From the NCBI RefSeq assembly GCF_000744935.1, contig NZ_JQMW01000011.1:868001-932000 (forward strand): 64,000 nt of DNA, given 5' to 3'. The stretch is from Clostridium sp. KNHs214. GTDB taxonomy: Bacteria; Bacillota; Clostridia; Clostridiales; Clostridiaceae. Made by a program: the position numbers and the translations under genes. The notes beneath the pieces are model-generated. The model did not search any database, was not told the DNA's origin, and was given only the letters and a program-made list of their open reading frames with translations. This document shows, piece after piece, positions 9,639 to 20,291 of this stretch. Positions within the stretch are counted from its first letter, which is position 1. Every line of letters begins with the position of its first letter.

Positions 9639-11156
9639 CTATTTATTATTTTGAGCTGGTTTCATAGTTGGGAATAATATAACGTCTCTTATAGAATAAG
9701 AATCTGTTAAGAACATAACAAGTCTGTCTATACCTATTCCTAGTCCACCTGTTGGAGGCATACCAATTTCTAATGCATGCATGAAATCTTCATCTATTAC
9801 ATATGCTTCATCATCCCCAAGTTCTCTTTCTTTAGCTTGTTGAACAAATCTGTCCCTTTGAACTACAGGATCATTTAATTCTGAATATGCATTGCAAATT
9901 TCTCTTCCAAAAATAAATCCTTCAAACCTTTCAGTAAATTCTTCATTACCTCTTTTCTTCTTAGTAAGAGGTGATATTTCTACTGGATAATCATATATAA
10001 ATGTTGGTTGTATCATATGCTCTTCTGCAAACTCTTCAAATAGTGCATTTAAAACGTCACCCTTAGTTACAAATTTTAAATCCTTTTTAAATTCCAAATT
10101 CTTTTCTTTAGCTATTTTCTGAGCTTCTTCATCATTACTTATTTCATTGAAGTTAACTCCAGCAAATTCATTAACTGCATCCACCATAGTTATTCTTCTC
10201 CAAGGTGGTGTGAAATCTATTTCTGTACCTTGGTATGTTACCTTTGTAGTACCTAGAACCTTTTCACATACATATGCCACTAAATTTTCTGTTATTTCCA
10301 TCATATCATTATAATCAGCATATGCCTGATATAATTCTATCATTGTAAACTCTGGGTTATGTCTTATGTCTATTCCTTCATTTCTAAAATTCTTGCCCAT
10401 GTCATATACTTTTTCAAATCCAGCCACTATTAATCTCTTTAAATATAATTCTGTAGCAATTCTCAAATACATATCTATATCTAAAGCATTGTGATGAGTT
10501 ATGAACGGTCTAGCTGCAGCTCCTCCAGCTATAGGTGAAAGAATAGGAGTTTCGCATTCCATAAATCCTTTATTATCTAAAAACTCTCTTATATATCTTA
10601 TAATAGCTGTTCTTTTTATAAAAGTATCCTTTACTTCTGGATTCATTATTATGTCCACTTCTCTATGTCTGTATCTAAGATCTGGATCTTTTAATCCATG
10701 AAACTTTTCTGGAAGTGGTCGTAGTGATTTACATATAAGCTCAAAAGAGAATACCTTTACTGATATTTCTCCGGTTTTAGTCTTAAATACTGTTCCTGTA
10801 GCAGCCACTAAGTCGCCTATATTAAGACTTTTGTATTCTGCTAGCTTTTCTTCTCCTACATTATCTATCTTTATAAATAGTTGTATTTTCCCAGTCTTGT
10901 CATGAACATCAGAAAATACTACTTTTCCTTGACCTCTTTTAGATAATATCCTACCTGCAACTGTAACTTCTTTTTCTTCTAATGCTTCAAAATTTTCCTT
11001 AACTTCTTCAGCATGATGAGTTACATTAACTTTATAAACATCAAAAGGATCCTTGCCTTCTTGTTGAAGACCCTGTAATTTCTCCAATCTCTGCTTCATA
11101 ACTTCATTTAAATCTAACTCATTCCCTTGTGCATTTAAATTTTTTTCTTCCGCCAT
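9639..11156 (-). CDS. lysS: Lysyl-tRNA synthetase, class II
   Basis: LysS charges tRNA-Lys with lysine. The 505-residue protein has an OB-fold anticodon-binding domain at about residues 60-150 ([20 protein letters not shown]). The class II catalytic core follows, with motif 2 ([17 protein letters not shown]) and motif 3 ([12 protein letters not shown]) near the C-terminus. The start is ATG 11156, 6 nt after GGAGGG; the codon before it is a TTG without better spacing. It is 15 bp downstream of greA, an arrangement common in clostridia, and the two form one transcript. Confidence 0.97.
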   Translation of the reverse strand: MAEEKNLNAQGNELDLNEVMKQRLEKLQGLQQEGKDPFDVYKVNVTHHAEEVKENFEALEEKEVTVAGRILSKRGQGKVVFSDVHDKTGKIQLFIKIDNVGEEKLAEYKSLNIGDLVAATGTVFKTKTGEISVKVFSFELICKSLRPLPEKFHGLKDPDLRYRHREVDIIMNPEVKDTFIKRTAIIRYIREFLDNKGFMECETPILSPIAGGAAARPFITHHNALDIDMYLRIATELYLKRLIVAGFEKVYDMGKNFRNEGIDIRHNPEFTMIELYQAYADYNDMMEITENLVAYVCEKVLGTTKVTYQGTEIDFTPPWRRITMVDAVNEFAGVNFNEISNDEEAQKIAKEKNLEFKKDLKFVTKGDVLNALFEEFAEEHMIQPTFIYDYPVEISPLTKKKRGNEEFTERFEGFIFGREICNAYSELNDPVVQRDRFVQQAKERELGDDEAYVIDEDFMHALEIGMPPTGGLGIGIDRLVMFLTDSYSIRDVILFPTMKPAQNNK

Positions 11157-11171
11157 CAAAATCCCTCCACT

Positions 11172-11651
11172 TTATGCTCTATTAATCTCTAAAATTTCAT
11201 ATTTACTTATTCCATCTGGAATAGGTATTTCCACTACATCTCCAACTCTCTTACCTATAAGTCCAATTCCAACTGGTGATTCATTAGATATTTTATTCTC
11301 CATTGGATCAGCTTCTGCGGAACCTACTATTATAAAATCAACGATTTCATCAAATTCATAATCTTTAACCTTTACTACTGTACCAACACCAACAATCTCT
11401 TTATCTATTTCACTTTCATCTACTACAGATGCATTTTTAAGCATATTCTCTAATTGAGCTATTCTTCCTTCTACAAAAGCCTGCTCATTTTTAGCTTCAT
11501 CATATTCTGAGTTTTCACTTAAATCTCCAAAGGAAAGTGCCACTTTTATCTTTTCAGTTATCTCTTTTCTTTTCACTGTTTTTAAATATTCTAATTCATC
11601 TTCTAGCTTTTTAACCCCTTCATAAGTCATTACATATTTCTTCTCGCTCAT
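11172..11651 (-). CDS. greA: Transcription elongation factor GreA
   Basis: GreA enters the RNA polymerase secondary channel and stimulates cleavage of backtracked RNA. The 159-residue protein has the N-terminal coiled coil with the acidic tip ([14 protein letters not shown], residues about 46-59) and the C-terminal FKBP-like domain with [16 protein letters not shown]. Length matches the family. The RBS GGGGAG lies 7 nt before the ATG. It is first gene of the greA-lysS unit. A 174-bp gap separates it from the next upstream gene. Confidence 0.97.
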   Translation of the reverse strand: MSEKKYVMTYEGVKKLEDELEYLKTVKRKEITEKIKVALSFGDLSENSEYDEAKNEQAFVEGRIAQLENMLKNASVVDESEIDKEIVGVGTVVKVKDYEFDEIVDFIIVGSAEADPMENKISNESPVGIGLIGKRVGDVVEIPIPDGISKYEILEINRA

Positions 11652-11825
11652 TTCTTGTCTCCCCTTTTAAATATTCTAATACTTTATCCTTAATATCATA
11701 ATTTAATTCCAACATAACAAACTATTTTATTATAACATAAATTATAAGTTATAATCATTTAAGTTATTATAAATCAGCAAATTTATAATGTCAACATTTA
11801 TACTCACTGCAACAATACCCTTAAA

Positions 11826-12635
11826 TTAAAGGTTAAATCCAAACTTATTAATGTGAATGTCATTACTTTTTAAATCTTCTTCTATTTCCTTTCCTCCAAT
11901 ATGGTCCAGAATAGCTCCAACCAATTGGGGTGTGTATTTTAAGGATTTTTCTTCCCAAGGCACTGTAAAAGTAACATTGTTTACATGCAAATTATGACTA
12001 TTATCTGGCATATATCTATCATCAAGGTACCATATATTTAGTTTTTCATTCTTTGGATCTATATTCCTAGAAGTTATAATGAAATCTACATTATTTAATA
12101 GGTATTCGTATTCTCTAGTTATAACTGGAGTAACACCATATTGTGCTATTAAATATTCTCTTACCTTGCCTAAGTATTCTATATTTTTTGATACAAGTAC
12201 TACATTATTACTGAATTTACACAGTTCTTCTATTATATATTTATTAATATAATCGCCTGCATCTATAACTCCTATACAGCTGTTTCGTATATTTTTAAGG
12301 TTTAACCTCAAAAATAGCTTTATGCTTTTAACTACACTAAATGCAAATAGTCTTTTTTGATAATCATTGAACCACTTATAATCTAAAATTCTCCACACCT
12401 CAGGTGCTCGTGATTTATATTTTAAGCCTCTAATATTCTCTGCTCTCCTTATGTTATTATCATAAGACTCTGGATGTACATTGGAAGGCATATCTATATT
12501 TATAATAGAAACATCCAACTCCTTTATAAATCTTTGATACTTGTATGTCATTTTAAATCTGTCTTTAACTTTTCCTATAAAACTACTATCTCTATAAAGC
12601 TCCTGGTAGGATTTTAAACTTAAAATATTATTCAC
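11826..12635 (-). CDS. Conserved hypothetical protein, possible Rossmann-like fold
   Basis: I do not recognise this 269-residue protein. It has no signal peptide or membrane segment. The central part (about residues 135-200) reads like an alpha/beta nucleotide-binding fold: a hydrophobic strand CIGVIDAGDYINK, helix, strand NNVVLVSKNIEYL, then VDFIITSRNIDP. This is the order seen in dehydrogenase-like domains, but the loop GVIDAGDYI is not a classic GxGxxG. The C-terminal TFTVPWEEKSLKYTPQLVGA is conserved-looking. It sits between dusB (57 bp upstream) and greA, so it may be cotranscribed with coaX-dusB. No function is assigned. Confidence 0.6.
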   Translation of the reverse strand: MNNILSLKSYQELYRDSSFIGKVKDRFKMTYKYQRFIKELDVSIINIDMPSNVHPESYDNNIRRAENIRGLKYKSRAPEVWRILDYKWFNDYQKRLFAFSVVKSIKLFLRLNLKNIRNSCIGVIDAGDYINKYIIEELCKFSNNVVLVSKNIEYLGKVREYLIAQYGVTPVITREYEYLLNNVDFIITSRNIDPKNEKLNIWYLDDRYMPDNSHNLHVNNVTFTVPWEEKSLKYTPQLVGAILDHIGGKEIEEDLKSNDIHINKFGFNL

Positions 12636-12692
12636 ATAAACATCCTTATAATTGCTATATATAATTCTATTCCACTACATTAGTTTAGATTA

Positions 12693-13676
12693 CTATAACT
12701 TACTGTTTTTATTCTCTAAATAGTCTCTGTAATCTTTAAGTATCTTAAATACATCTTCACCATTTTCTTGTCTATTTATAATATCTTTAATTGCAGTGCA
12801 ATTACTCAATCCTTTTATATACCAAGCTAAATGCTTTCTCATTTCTCTAACCGCTTTTTTTTCTCCATGATAATATACCGCCCTCTTAAGATGTTCTATA
12901 CACATATCTACTTTTTCCAAACTGGTAGGCGGATTAGCATCTTTTCCTTGAAATCTAGCTATAATATCTCTAAATATCCATGGATTGCCCATTACTCCTC
13001 TAGCTATCATTATACCGTCACAATTAGTTATCTTCTGAATGTTTATAGCATTTTCTGAAGAAAAAACATCTCCGTTTCCTATTACAGGTATACTTACACT
13101 TTCCTTAACTTTTCCTATAATACTCCAATCAGCTTCCCCAGTGTACATTTGCTGTCTAGTTCTTCCATGAACTGTAACTCCATCTGCTCCTGCTTCTTCC
13201 ATATACTTAGCAAATTCTACTGCATTTATACTACTAGAATCAAAACCTTTTCTAAACTTTACAGTTACAGGTTTAGATGATGCTTTTCTTACTTCCTTAA
13301 CTATTTCTGCAGCTAATTTAGGATTTTTCATAAGCGCAGAACCTTCTCCATTTTTAACTATTTTAGGCACAGGGCATCCCATATTTATGTCAACTAAACA
13401 TATATCTTCATTATCATTAAAAACTTCTGCAGCTTTAGCCATTATGTAAGGTTCACTTCCAAATATCTGCACTGCCACAGGACTCTCTTTTTTTGAGATT
13501 TTTAAAAGCTCTACTGTATTTTCACTACCATAGTACATCCCTTTAGCACTTATCATTTCAGTATATACCAATTCGCAACCCATTTCCTTACAAATTTCTC
13601 TAAAAGCAACATCTGTTACTCCTGCCATAGGGGCTAAAAAAACGCCCTTAGGAAAATTCAGGTTACCTATTTTCAT
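12693..13676 (-). CDS. dusB: tRNA-dihydrouridine synthase, DusB type
   Basis: This FMN enzyme uses NADPH to reduce uridines in the tRNA D-loop. The 327-residue TIM-barrel protein starts with FLAPMAGVTDVAFRE. It carries the catalytic-loop Cys motif DINMGCPVPKIVKNGEGSAL (near 95-115) and the FMN-phosphate region IPVIGNGDV and GIMIARGVMGNPWIF. A helical C-terminal domain ends the protein. It starts 8 bp after coaX, giving a coaX-dusB operon of the usual clostridial kind. The RBS is AGGTG. Confidence 0.95.
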   Translation of the reverse strand: MKIGNLNFPKGVFLAPMAGVTDVAFREICKEMGCELVYTEMISAKGMYYGSENTVELLKISKKESPVAVQIFGSEPYIMAKAAEVFNDNEDICLVDINMGCPVPKIVKNGEGSALMKNPKLAAEIVKEVRKASSKPVTVKFRKGFDSSSINAVEFAKYMEEAGADGVTVHGRTRQQMYTGEADWSIIGKVKESVSIPVIGNGDVFSSENAINIQKITNCDGIMIARGVMGNPWIFRDIIARFQGKDANPPTSLEKVDMCIEHLKRAVYYHGEKKAVREMRKHLAWYIKGLSNCTAIKDIINRQENGEDVFKILKDYRDYLENKNSKL

Positions 13677-13684
13677 CTTAACAC

Positions 13685-14464
13685 CTACTTCATATTCTTT
13701 TCGTATATTATCTTCAGACCTTGTAATGTTAAAATTGGATTTATTACCTCTATTGTTGTTGATTCTTCATATATAAGTTTAGAAAGTCCTCCCGTAGCAA
13801 CTACTAAAGGTTCATCTTCTCCCAAAGCTTTCATTTCCGATTTTATCTTATTGACTATATAATCTACCTGACCTATATATCCATATATAATCCCTGCTTG
13901 CATACTAGCAACAGTATTTTTACATATTATAGTTTCAGGTTTTACAAGCTCTACTCTAGGAAGTTTAGCTGCTCTCTCAAAAAGTGCATCAGACGCAATT
14001 CTCATACCTGGACAAATAACTCCTCCTAAATAATCACCTTTTTCTGAAATAATACAAAAGGTTGTAGCAGTTCCAAAATCGATTATTATTAAAGGTCTTT
14101 TATATATTTCATGTGCTGCTACAGCATTAACTATTCTATCAGCACCCACTTCCTTGGGGTTATCATATTTTATATTTATTCCAGTTTTTACTCCTGGTCC
14201 AACCACTATTGGCTGAGTATGAAAATATTTTTTTATCATATGTTCCAAAGAATACATTATATTAGGCACTACAGAGGATATTATTACTCCTTTTATATCT
14301 TCTATACTTAACTTATGTAAATCAAATAACTCTTTTACTTGTATTCCATATTCATCTGCTGTTCTTCTTGAATCAGTTGACAATCTACATTCAACTATAA
14401 GCTCATCATGTTTATATATTCCTAATACAATATTAGTGTTCCCAACATCTAAAACTAAAACCAT
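13685..14464 (-). CDS. coaX: Type III pantothenate kinase
   Basis: CoaX catalyses the first step of coenzyme A synthesis, phosphorylating pantothenate. It belongs to the ASKHA fold, not to the CoaA type. The 259-residue protein begins [16 protein letters not shown] (phosphate 1 motif) and has [13 protein letters not shown] and [13 protein letters not shown] (phosphate 2, near residue 130), then [19 protein letters not shown] 14464 follows AGGGG by 8 nt; a GTG three codons upstream overlaps the RBS and was rejected. Promoter 14550-14577 and a strong leader hairpin precede it. Confidence 0.95.
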   Translation of the reverse strand: MVLVLDVGNTNIVLGIYKHDELIVECRLSTDSRRTADEYGIQVKELFDLHKLSIEDIKGVIISSVVPNIMYSLEHMIKKYFHTQPIVVGPGVKTGINIKYDNPKEVGADRIVNAVAAHEIYKRPLIIIDFGTATTFCIISEKGDYLGGVICPGMRIASDALFERAAKLPRVELVKPETIICKNTVASMQAGIIYGYIGQVDYIVNKIKSEMKALGEDEPLVVATGGLSKLIYEESTTIEVINPILTLQGLKIIYEKNMK

Positions 14465-14488
14465 TTTAAACACCCCTTATATAAATCA

Positions 14489-14515
14489 TAAGAGCAGCTT
14501 TTCAAGCTGCTCTTA
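14489..14515 (-). other. Perfect 12-bp hairpin in the coaX leader
   Basis: TAAGAGCAGCTT/AAGCTGCTCTTA with loop TTC (14489-14515) lies between the coaX promoter and the RBS. No T run follows on either strand, so it is not a standard terminator. It may protect the 5' end, block readthrough from the decarboxylase operon in part, or be an operator palindrome. Confidence 0.55.
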
Positions 14516-14549
14516 GTAAAACTCAAGTAATATAGAAATTAACAATTTA

Positions 14550-14577
14550 ATTTTAACAATTACATTTATTTTGTCAA
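14550..14577 (-). promoter_or_regulatory. coaX-dusB promoter
   Basis: Minus-strand TTGACA (14577-14572), 16-bp spacer, TAAAAT (14555-14550). It lies in the 126 bp between the decarboxylase operon end and coaX. Confidence 0.7.
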
Positions 14578-14590
14578 GTGTTTTATACTT

Positions 14591-15727
14591 TTATACACCA
14601 AATAATGAAAGCAATACTCCTGCTGCCACTGCAGTACCTATAACTCCAGCCACATTAGGTCCCATAGCATTCATAAGTAAAAAATTACCCGGATCTTCTT
14701 CTTGTCCTACTACTTGTGCAACTCTCGCTGCCATTGGAACTGCTGAAACTCCTGCAGCACCTATTAAAGGATTTACTTTTCCTTTAGTTACTTTATACAT
14801 TATTTTTCCTATAATCACTCCTGCCGTTGTACTTATAGCAAAAGCTACCATTCCCAAAATTACTATCATTATGGTTTGAGGTTTTAAAAATATTTCCGCA
14901 TTAGCCGTTGCTCCAACAGTAACTCCTAAAAATATAGTTACCACATTTATCAATCCATTTTGTGCCGTTTCTGAAAGTCTTTCAACTACACCACATTCTT
15001 TAAATAAGTTTCCTAGCATTAACATACCAATTAGGGAAGCCACTGAAGGAAGCAATAATACCACCACTACCGTTACAACTATAGGGAATATTATCTTTTC
15101 AACTTTTTTAACCTGCCTAAGCTGGCCCATCCTAACCGTTCTCTCTTGTTTTGTAGTAAGTGCCTTCATTATTGGCGGTTGAATCAGTGGAACTAGCGCC
15201 ATATAAGAATATGCTGCCACTGCTATTGGTCCTAAAAGCTCTGGTGCTAATTTACTTGAAAGATATATAGCTGTCGGTCCATCTGCTCCTCCTATTATCC
15301 CAATAGAAGATGCCTGTTGTGGAGTAAATCCCATCAATATTGCACATATAAACGTAAAGAACACTCCAAACTGTGCCCCTGCCCCCATTATAACACTAGA
15401 TGGATTAGCAAGTAGTGGGCCGAAATCCGTCATAGCCCCAACACCTAAAAATATAAGAGGTGGATATATATCTGCTTCAACTCCCTGATACAGATACCAT
15501 AAAAGACCTCCCACGTGTTCCTTTGTTGGTGGAGCCATTATTCCTGCAAGAGGCAAATTGGCCAAAAGCATTCCAAAGGCTATTGGTAAAAGAAGTAGTG
15601 GTTCAAATTCTTTTTTAATAGCCAAATATATAAGAATAAAAGATATAATAATCATTACTAACTGTTGCCATGTCATCCCTACAAACCCAGAAGAAAGCCA
15701 TAGGTTCTTTAATGAATTTAAAATCAT
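14591..15727 (-). CDS. Na+-translocating decarboxylase, beta subunit
   Basis: This is the membrane subunit that couples decarboxylation of carboxybiotin to outward sodium pumping (OadB/MmdB/GcdB family). The 378-residue, highly hydrophobic protein has at least nine predicted spans. It includes the conserved [17 protein letters not shown] loop (the Asp is a known Na+-site residue in the family), [20 protein letters not shown] and the C-terminal [20 protein letters not shown]. It is last in the four-gene operon. The family symbol (mmdB, oadB or gcdB) depends on the substrate, which cannot be settled here. Confidence 0.93.
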   Translation of the reverse strand: MILNSLKNLWLSSGFVGMTWQQLVMIIISFILIYLAIKKEFEPLLLLPIAFGMLLANLPLAGIMAPPTKEHVGGLLWYLYQGVEADIYPPLIFLGVGAMTDFGPLLANPSSVIMGAGAQFGVFFTFICAILMGFTPQQASSIGIIGGADGPTAIYLSSKLAPELLGPIAVAAYSYMALVPLIQPPIMKALTTKQERTVRMGQLRQVKKVEKIIFPIVVTVVVVLLLPSVASLIGMLMLGNLFKECGVVERLSETAQNGLINVVTIFLGVTVGATANAEIFLKPQTIMIVILGMVAFAISTTAGVIIGKIMYKVTKGKVNPLIGAAGVSAVPMAARVAQVVGQEEDPGNFLLMNAMGPNVAGVIGTAVAAGVLLSLFGV

Positions 15728-15747
15728 AGCTCTTTCCCCTCTTCCTA

Positions 15748-16128
15748 TTATTGAATTACTGCTAATACATCTCCTGTATTAACCATAGCTCCTTCTGCTA
15801 TATTAACATCTATAACATTTCCATCATGAGGTGCCATAATTTCATTTTCCATTTTCATTGCTTCTAACACAAATAGTACATCCCCCTTTTTGAAACTATC
15901 TCCTGCAGCTTTATTTACCTTTAGTATTTTCCCCGGCATTGGACATTCTACCTTTTCTCCATCAGCATTAGATTTTTTAACTTCTACTGCCTTTTTTTCC
16001 GCTGGCTTAACTTCTTTTTTATCTTCTTTAACCATAGAAGTTGTTGAAACCTCTGAAAAATCTCCCTTTACTTCTTCTACTTCAACTTCATATCTATTGT
16101 CATTAACAGTAATCACATACTTTTTCAT
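15748..16128 (-). CDS. Biotin carrier (gamma) subunit of the decarboxylase
   Basis: This is a 126-residue biotinyl carrier protein. The C-terminal biotinyl domain (about residues 55-126) carries the biotinylation motif EAMKMENEI, with the modified lysine in AMKM, and a PMPGKILKV hinge motif. The N-terminal 30 residues form a small ordered start. An Ala/Lys/Glu-rich linker ([16 protein letters not shown]) joins the two parts and is typical of these carriers. It lies 20 bp upstream of the beta-subunit gene and 17 bp downstream of the delta-subunit gene. Confidence 0.93.
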   Translation of the reverse strand: MKKYVITVNDNRYEVEVEEVKGDFSEVSTTSMVKEDKKEVKPAEKKAVEVKKSNADGEKVECPMPGKILKVNKAAGDSFKKGDVLFVLEAMKMENEIMAPHDGNVIDVNIAEGAMVNTGDVLAVIQ

Positions 16129-16145
16129 ATCATAAACCCTCCCAA

Positions 16146-16517
16146 TTATCTTAAACTACTCTTTATGGCGGAATCTTTCCACCCATTTCCATTTACTCGT
16201 TTTATATTTTTAATTACTAAATTCTCAGCTGGCACATCCATATAAGAAGATAAAGCTGCCATTATAGCTGCAACTACTTCTAAATCTCCATCCTCAGAGC
16301 TTACACTAATTTCTTCCTGATGTTTTTCAATAGTTTTTTCCTTTTTATCTGTTTCTAAATCTTTTTTATCGCTTTTACCTCTTAATATATTTTGTGTATT
16401 GTTTACTAAAAAACTCTCTACTTTTACTATCAAAGCTATAAAAATCAATACAGAAAATACCACGAGCATAGCAAATAATGTAACTTCCAATGACCCTACA
16501 AAAGATAATGTTTTCAT
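16146..16517 (-). CDS. Decarboxylase small membrane subunit (OadG/MmdD family)
   Basis: This small assembly subunit of sodium-pump decarboxylases has 123 residues. One N-terminal membrane helix (LEVTLFAMLVVFSVLIFIAL) is followed by a charged linker rich in Lys and Glu. The C-terminal domain VVAAIMAALSSYMDVPAENLVI is typical of clostridial OadG/MmdD-like proteins. It bridges the alpha subunit to the beta subunit in the known complexes. Its place between alpha and biotin-carrier genes matches the mmdADCB order. Confidence 0.88.
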   Translation of the reverse strand: MKTLSFVGSLEVTLFAMLVVFSVLIFIALIVKVESFLVNNTQNILRGKSDKKDLETDKKEKTIEKHQEEISVSSEDGDLEVVAAIMAALSSYMDVPAENLVIKNIKRVNGNGWKDSAIKSSLR

Positions 16518-16529
16518 TTAATACGCCCC

Positions 16530-18020
16530 CTAAATCAATATACTTCCATGTTTCTTAGGGTACCTTAATTCTCTTTTACTTCCTAACATGTCTATAACTG
16601 CAAATAATCTTTGCTTTGTTTCCGACGGCATTATTATGTCATCCACATACCCCTTTTCTGCCGCCACATATGGATTTGTTATTTCGTCCATATGTTCAAA
16701 AATTATTTTTTTCTCCTCTTCCTTAGGATTTTCGCTATCAACTATTTCATCTCTAAATAGTATCTTTATCATATCCTCAGGTGTTGTTAACGATATTTTA
16801 GCACTTGGCCATGCATAGCATATATCAAAACTAACCTCTTTACTTCCTAAAAGTGCATATGCTGGTCCATATATTTCACCTATCACTAGAGAAATCTTAG
16901 GTACTGTTGCATCACTTAAAGCATAAATCAATTTAGAAGCATATAATGCCATACCTTCTTTCTCCTGTTTCAAATCAATTTGAAATCCCTTAGTATCAAC
17001 TAAAGATATTATAGGTATATTAAAACTATCACAAATCTTTACAAATCCCGTTAGTTTCTCTATACATTGAATATTTAAAGTACCTTCTTTTATATTTTTA
17101 TTAGTACCCAGTATTCCTACTGTTGTTCCATTTATTTTGGCTAAACCAGTAAATACAGCTTCCGCCCATTTTTTATTAAGCTCTATAAAGCTTTCCTTAT
17201 CACTAATTCCATCTACTATTTCGTATATATCATAATTCCCACCATCAGCAATGCTATTTAATTTTTCTTTAGGGATATTTAATTCTACATCTCCTACACT
17301 TAAAGGACTATTATCCATATTATTTGAAGGTATATAAGATAAAATTCTTCTAGCAACACCAATAGCTTCTTCTTCATTTTCTGTTATTACATGAGCACTT
17401 CCATTTTTATTAGCATTTTCACCATCTGCATAAACTTTTGAGTCTAGAAATATCTTTTCTTTCTCTATAAGTTTGCTAGAAGGAGTTACACATAAACTGC
17501 TGTTGTTTTTTGTCATTATAACAAAGTCACCCATAGTTGCACTTAAAGCTGCGAGTCCTTCACATGGCCCAAGTACTAACGTTATTTGTGGAATAACACC
17601 AGAGTTTTGTGCATTTCTCTTTAACATTTTTCCATAAGCATTTAAAATATCTAAACCTTCTGTAATTTTAGCTCCTGAGGAATCTAAAATCTGCACTAAT
17701 GGTGCTCCCATCTTAACCGCCATATCCATTAATAAAGCTATCTTTTCAGCATTTACACTGCCAATAGCTCCTCCATCCACAGTATAGTCTTGACTATAAG
17801 CATAAGCCAATCTACCATTTACTGTGCCATATCCAGTTACTACTCCAGCTCCATCCTTAGAAATTAACCCTCCTAATTCTATAAAGGTGCCTGAGTCAAA
17901 TAATTTAATCATTCTTTCCTTGCAAGTATTTTTACCCAAATTATGTTGAGCTTGTATTTTTTCTCTACTTGCATTTTCATTTTGAATTTTTACATTCATA
18001 AATTTTTCCACATAACTCAT
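16530..18020 (-). CDS. Carboxyltransferase (alpha) subunit, methylmalonyl-CoA decarboxylase-like
   Basis: This is the cytoplasmic carboxyltransferase that moves CO2 from an acyl-CoA to the biotin carrier. The 496-residue crotonase-fold protein belongs to the PccB/MmdA family (LFDSGTFIELGG, VTGYGTVNGRLAYAYSQDYT, NIPIISLVDTKGFQ). The usual DSGGARIQEG motif is altered to DSSGAKITEG, and GPCAGG to GPCEGL. The substrate is therefore uncertain: methylmalonyl-CoA is the best guess, glutaconyl-CoA or malonyl-type substrates are alternatives. RBS GGAGG lies 7 nt before the ATG. It is first gene of the operon alpha-delta-carrier-beta. Confidence 0.82.
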   Translation of the reverse strand: MSYVEKFMNVKIQNENASREKIQAQHNLGKNTCKERMIKLFDSGTFIELGGLISKDGAGVVTGYGTVNGRLAYAYSQDYTVDGGAIGSVNAEKIALLMDMAVKMGAPLVQILDSSGAKITEGLDILNAYGKMLKRNAQNSGVIPQITLVLGPCEGLAALSATMGDFVIMTKNNSSLCVTPSSKLIEKEKIFLDSKVYADGENANKNGSAHVITENEEEAIGVARRILSYIPSNNMDNSPLSVGDVELNIPKEKLNSIADGGNYDIYEIVDGISDKESFIELNKKWAEAVFTGLAKINGTTVGILGTNKNIKEGTLNIQCIEKLTGFVKICDSFNIPIISLVDTKGFQIDLKQEKEGMALYASKLIYALSDATVPKISLVIGEIYGPAYALLGSKEVSFDICYAWPSAKISLTTPEDMIKILFRDEIVDSENPKEEEKKIIFEHMDEITNPYVAAEKGYVDDIIMPSETKQRLFAVIDMLGSKRELRYPKKHGSILI

Positions 18021-18138
18021 TGACGTTCCTCCTAACTAAAATAAACAACTAACTCCTACATTAAGAATAGCATATAAATCCTTTTTTGTATATAATTTTT
18101 TGCAAGTTTTATTTCATTTGTCTGTGTATTTAAAAAAT

Positions 18139-18176
18139 AAAAAGACTATCTTTTTTTATCAAAAGATAGTCTTTTT
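18139..18176 (-). terminator. ftsH terminator
   Basis: A 16-bp stem AAAAAGACTATCTTTT/AAAAGATAGTCTTTTT lies 13 bp after the ftsH stop, with T-rich sequence on both sides. It also separates ftsH from the decarboxylase operon. Confidence 0.85.
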
Positions 18177-18188
18177 AAATAATTTTAT

Positions 18189-20147
18189 CTATAAACTTTT
18201 TTCATCTTCTTTAACGTCTTCACTTTTTTGCTCTTCCGAAGAAATTTCTACCTTTGAAACACTTTCTTGCACTAATTCTTCATTACTTTTTACAGAATCC
18301 ACAGCCTCTTCAGTATTATCCATTTCGGCTATAATCTCTTCTAAAGTTATTTTTCCATCTATTAAAGCATTAAATTCGTCTGCATTTAATTTTTCCTTTG
18401 CTAGTAATGCCTTTGCTACATCATGAAGTTTATTTACATGTTCAGTAAGTAATCTTTCTGCTTTCATATAAGCTTCGTCTATTAATCTTTTTATTTCACT
18501 ATCGATCTTAGAAGCTATTTCTTCACTGAAATCTCTATTCCTTCCAATATCTCTACCAAGGAAAACTTCCTCATGTCCTGTTCCAAAAGCTATAGGTCCA
18601 AGTTCTTCACTCATACCAAATTCCATTACCATTTTTCTAGCTATACTAGTTGCTCTGTCTATATCGTTTTTAGCACCAGTACTTATGTCTCCTATTATAA
18701 GCCTTTCTGCAACTCTTCCACCTAACAATCCAACCATTTCATCTTCCAATCTTGATTTAGAGGTATATGCTCTATCCTCATCCGGAAGATGCATTGTATA
18801 TCCACCAGCCATTCCTCTTGGAATTATGCTAATTTCATGAACTGGATCAGAATTAGGTAAAAATTTCATTACAACTGCATGACCTGCTTCATGATATGCA
18901 GTGAGGTTCTTATCTTTATCACTTATAACCCTGCTCTTCTTTTCTGGCCCCGCTATTACCCTAGTAATAGCTTCTTCTAGCTCATCCATGCCTATAACAT
19001 TTTTCTTGTTTCTTACAGTTAAAAGAGCTGCCTCATTCATTAAGTTCTCTAAATCAGCTCCTGTAAATCCTGGAGTTCTTTTTGCTAAAACATTAAGCCT
19101 AACTTTAGGAGCTAAAGGCTTACCTTTAGCGTGAACCTTCAAAATTTCTTCTCTTCCCTTTACATCTGGCTGTCCTACAAGTATTTGTCTATCAAATCTT
19201 CCTGGTCTTAGTAATGCTGGATCTAGTATGTCAGGTCTATTAGTTGCTGACATAATTATAATTCCCTCATTTACTCCAAATCCATCCATTTCAACTAAAA
19301 GTTGATTTAGAGTTTGCTCTCTTTCATCATGTCCTCCACCTAATCCTGCACCTCTTTGCCTTCCAACTGCATCAATTTCATCTATAAAAATTATACAAGG
19401 AGCATTTTTCTTTGCTTGCTCAAATAAATCTCTAACCCTTGAGGCACCAACACCTACAAACATTTCAACAAAATCAGAACCCGATATGCTAAAAAACGGA
19501 ACTCCAGCTTCTCCTGCTACAGCCTTTGCAAGTAGAGTTTTTCCTGTACCCGGAGGTCCTACAAGTAAAACACCTTTAGGTATTCTAGCACCAACTTCTA
19601 AGTACTTCCTAGGGGCTTTTAAAAATTCTACTATTTCCTCTAGTTCCTCCTTTTCCTCATCTGCTCCCGCCACATCCTCGAATGTGACCTTCTTTTTATC
19701 ATTGGTAGCTAACTTAGCTCTGCTCTTTCCAAAATTCATAACACCCCTATTGCCGCCACCTTGAGATTGCTGCATAAATATAAATAAAAATCCCACTAAT
19801 ACAACAGTAATTATTATGCTTGGCAGCCAGCTAATCCACATAGGTGTTTTAGATGGTTGATCATATTTTTCATCTATATAATATGATTTTGGATTTTGAC
19901 TTATAAAATCATACAATCTTGCTTTATCTACATTAGCTTGTATTTGCTTATTATCTTTTAGTTTAGCTAAGACAGTACCATCTTGCTTAACTTGAATTTC
20001 TTTTACATTATCCTTTTTCCACTCCTGAGTAAATGTTCCGAAGGATACCCTTCCCGCACTGGTCCCTGATTCTACATAAGCCAAAGCTGCAAACATAACC
20101 AATACAAGTACTATTATCCAAACTACTGCACCGGACATTTTCTTCAT
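18189..20147 (-). CDS. ftsH: ATP-dependent zinc metalloprotease FtsH
   Basis: FtsH is a membrane AAA+ protease that degrades membrane and regulatory proteins. The 652-residue protein has two membrane helices (about residues 7-25 and 104-126) around a small extracytoplasmic domain. The AAA module has Walker A GPPGTGKT (197-204), Walker [10 protein letters not shown] and [22 protein letters not shown]. The zinc site HEAGH is at about 419-423. The acidic C-terminal tail is long. It stands alone between its promoter and terminator, downstream of tilS-hpt as in many Firmicutes. Confidence 0.98.
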   Translation of the reverse strand: MKKMSGAVVWIIVLVLVMFAALAYVESGTSAGRVSFGTFTQEWKKDNVKEIQVKQDGTVLAKLKDNKQIQANVDKARLYDFISQNPKSYYIDEKYDQPSKTPMWISWLPSIIITVVLVGFLFIFMQQSQGGGNRGVMNFGKSRAKLATNDKKKVTFEDVAGADEEKEELEEIVEFLKAPRKYLEVGARIPKGVLLVGPPGTGKTLLAKAVAGEAGVPFFSISGSDFVEMFVGVGASRVRDLFEQAKKNAPCIIFIDEIDAVGRQRGAGLGGGHDEREQTLNQLLVEMDGFGVNEGIIIMSATNRPDILDPALLRPGRFDRQILVGQPDVKGREEILKVHAKGKPLAPKVRLNVLAKRTPGFTGADLENLMNEAALLTVRNKKNVIGMDELEEAITRVIAGPEKKSRVISDKDKNLTAYHEAGHAVVMKFLPNSDPVHEISIIPRGMAGGYTMHLPDEDRAYTSKSRLEDEMVGLLGGRVAERLIIGDISTGAKNDIDRATSIARKMVMEFGMSEELGPIAFGTGHEEVFLGRDIGRNRDFSEEIASKIDSEIKRLIDEAYMKAERLLTEHVNKLHDVAKALLAKEKLNADEFNALIDGKITLEEIIAEMDNTEEAVDSVKSNEELVQESVSKVEISSEEQKSEDVKEDEKSL

Positions 20148-20182
20148 TTAAGGCCCTCCCCTCTATTTATAACTACTATAAG

Positions 20183-20211
20183 ATTTTATCATATAGTAAA
20201 TTCATTGACAA
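20183..20211 (-). promoter_or_regulatory. ftsH promoter
   Basis: Minus-strand TTGTCA (20211-20206), a 17-bp spacer and TAAAAT (20188-20183), 36 bp upstream of the ftsH start. Confidence 0.6.
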
Positions 20212-20291
20212 TAAATCCAAAACTAATACCAATCATTTTTAAACTTTTATAAATTATAATTATAGTTTTTCACTAATGCACCTAAGTTATT

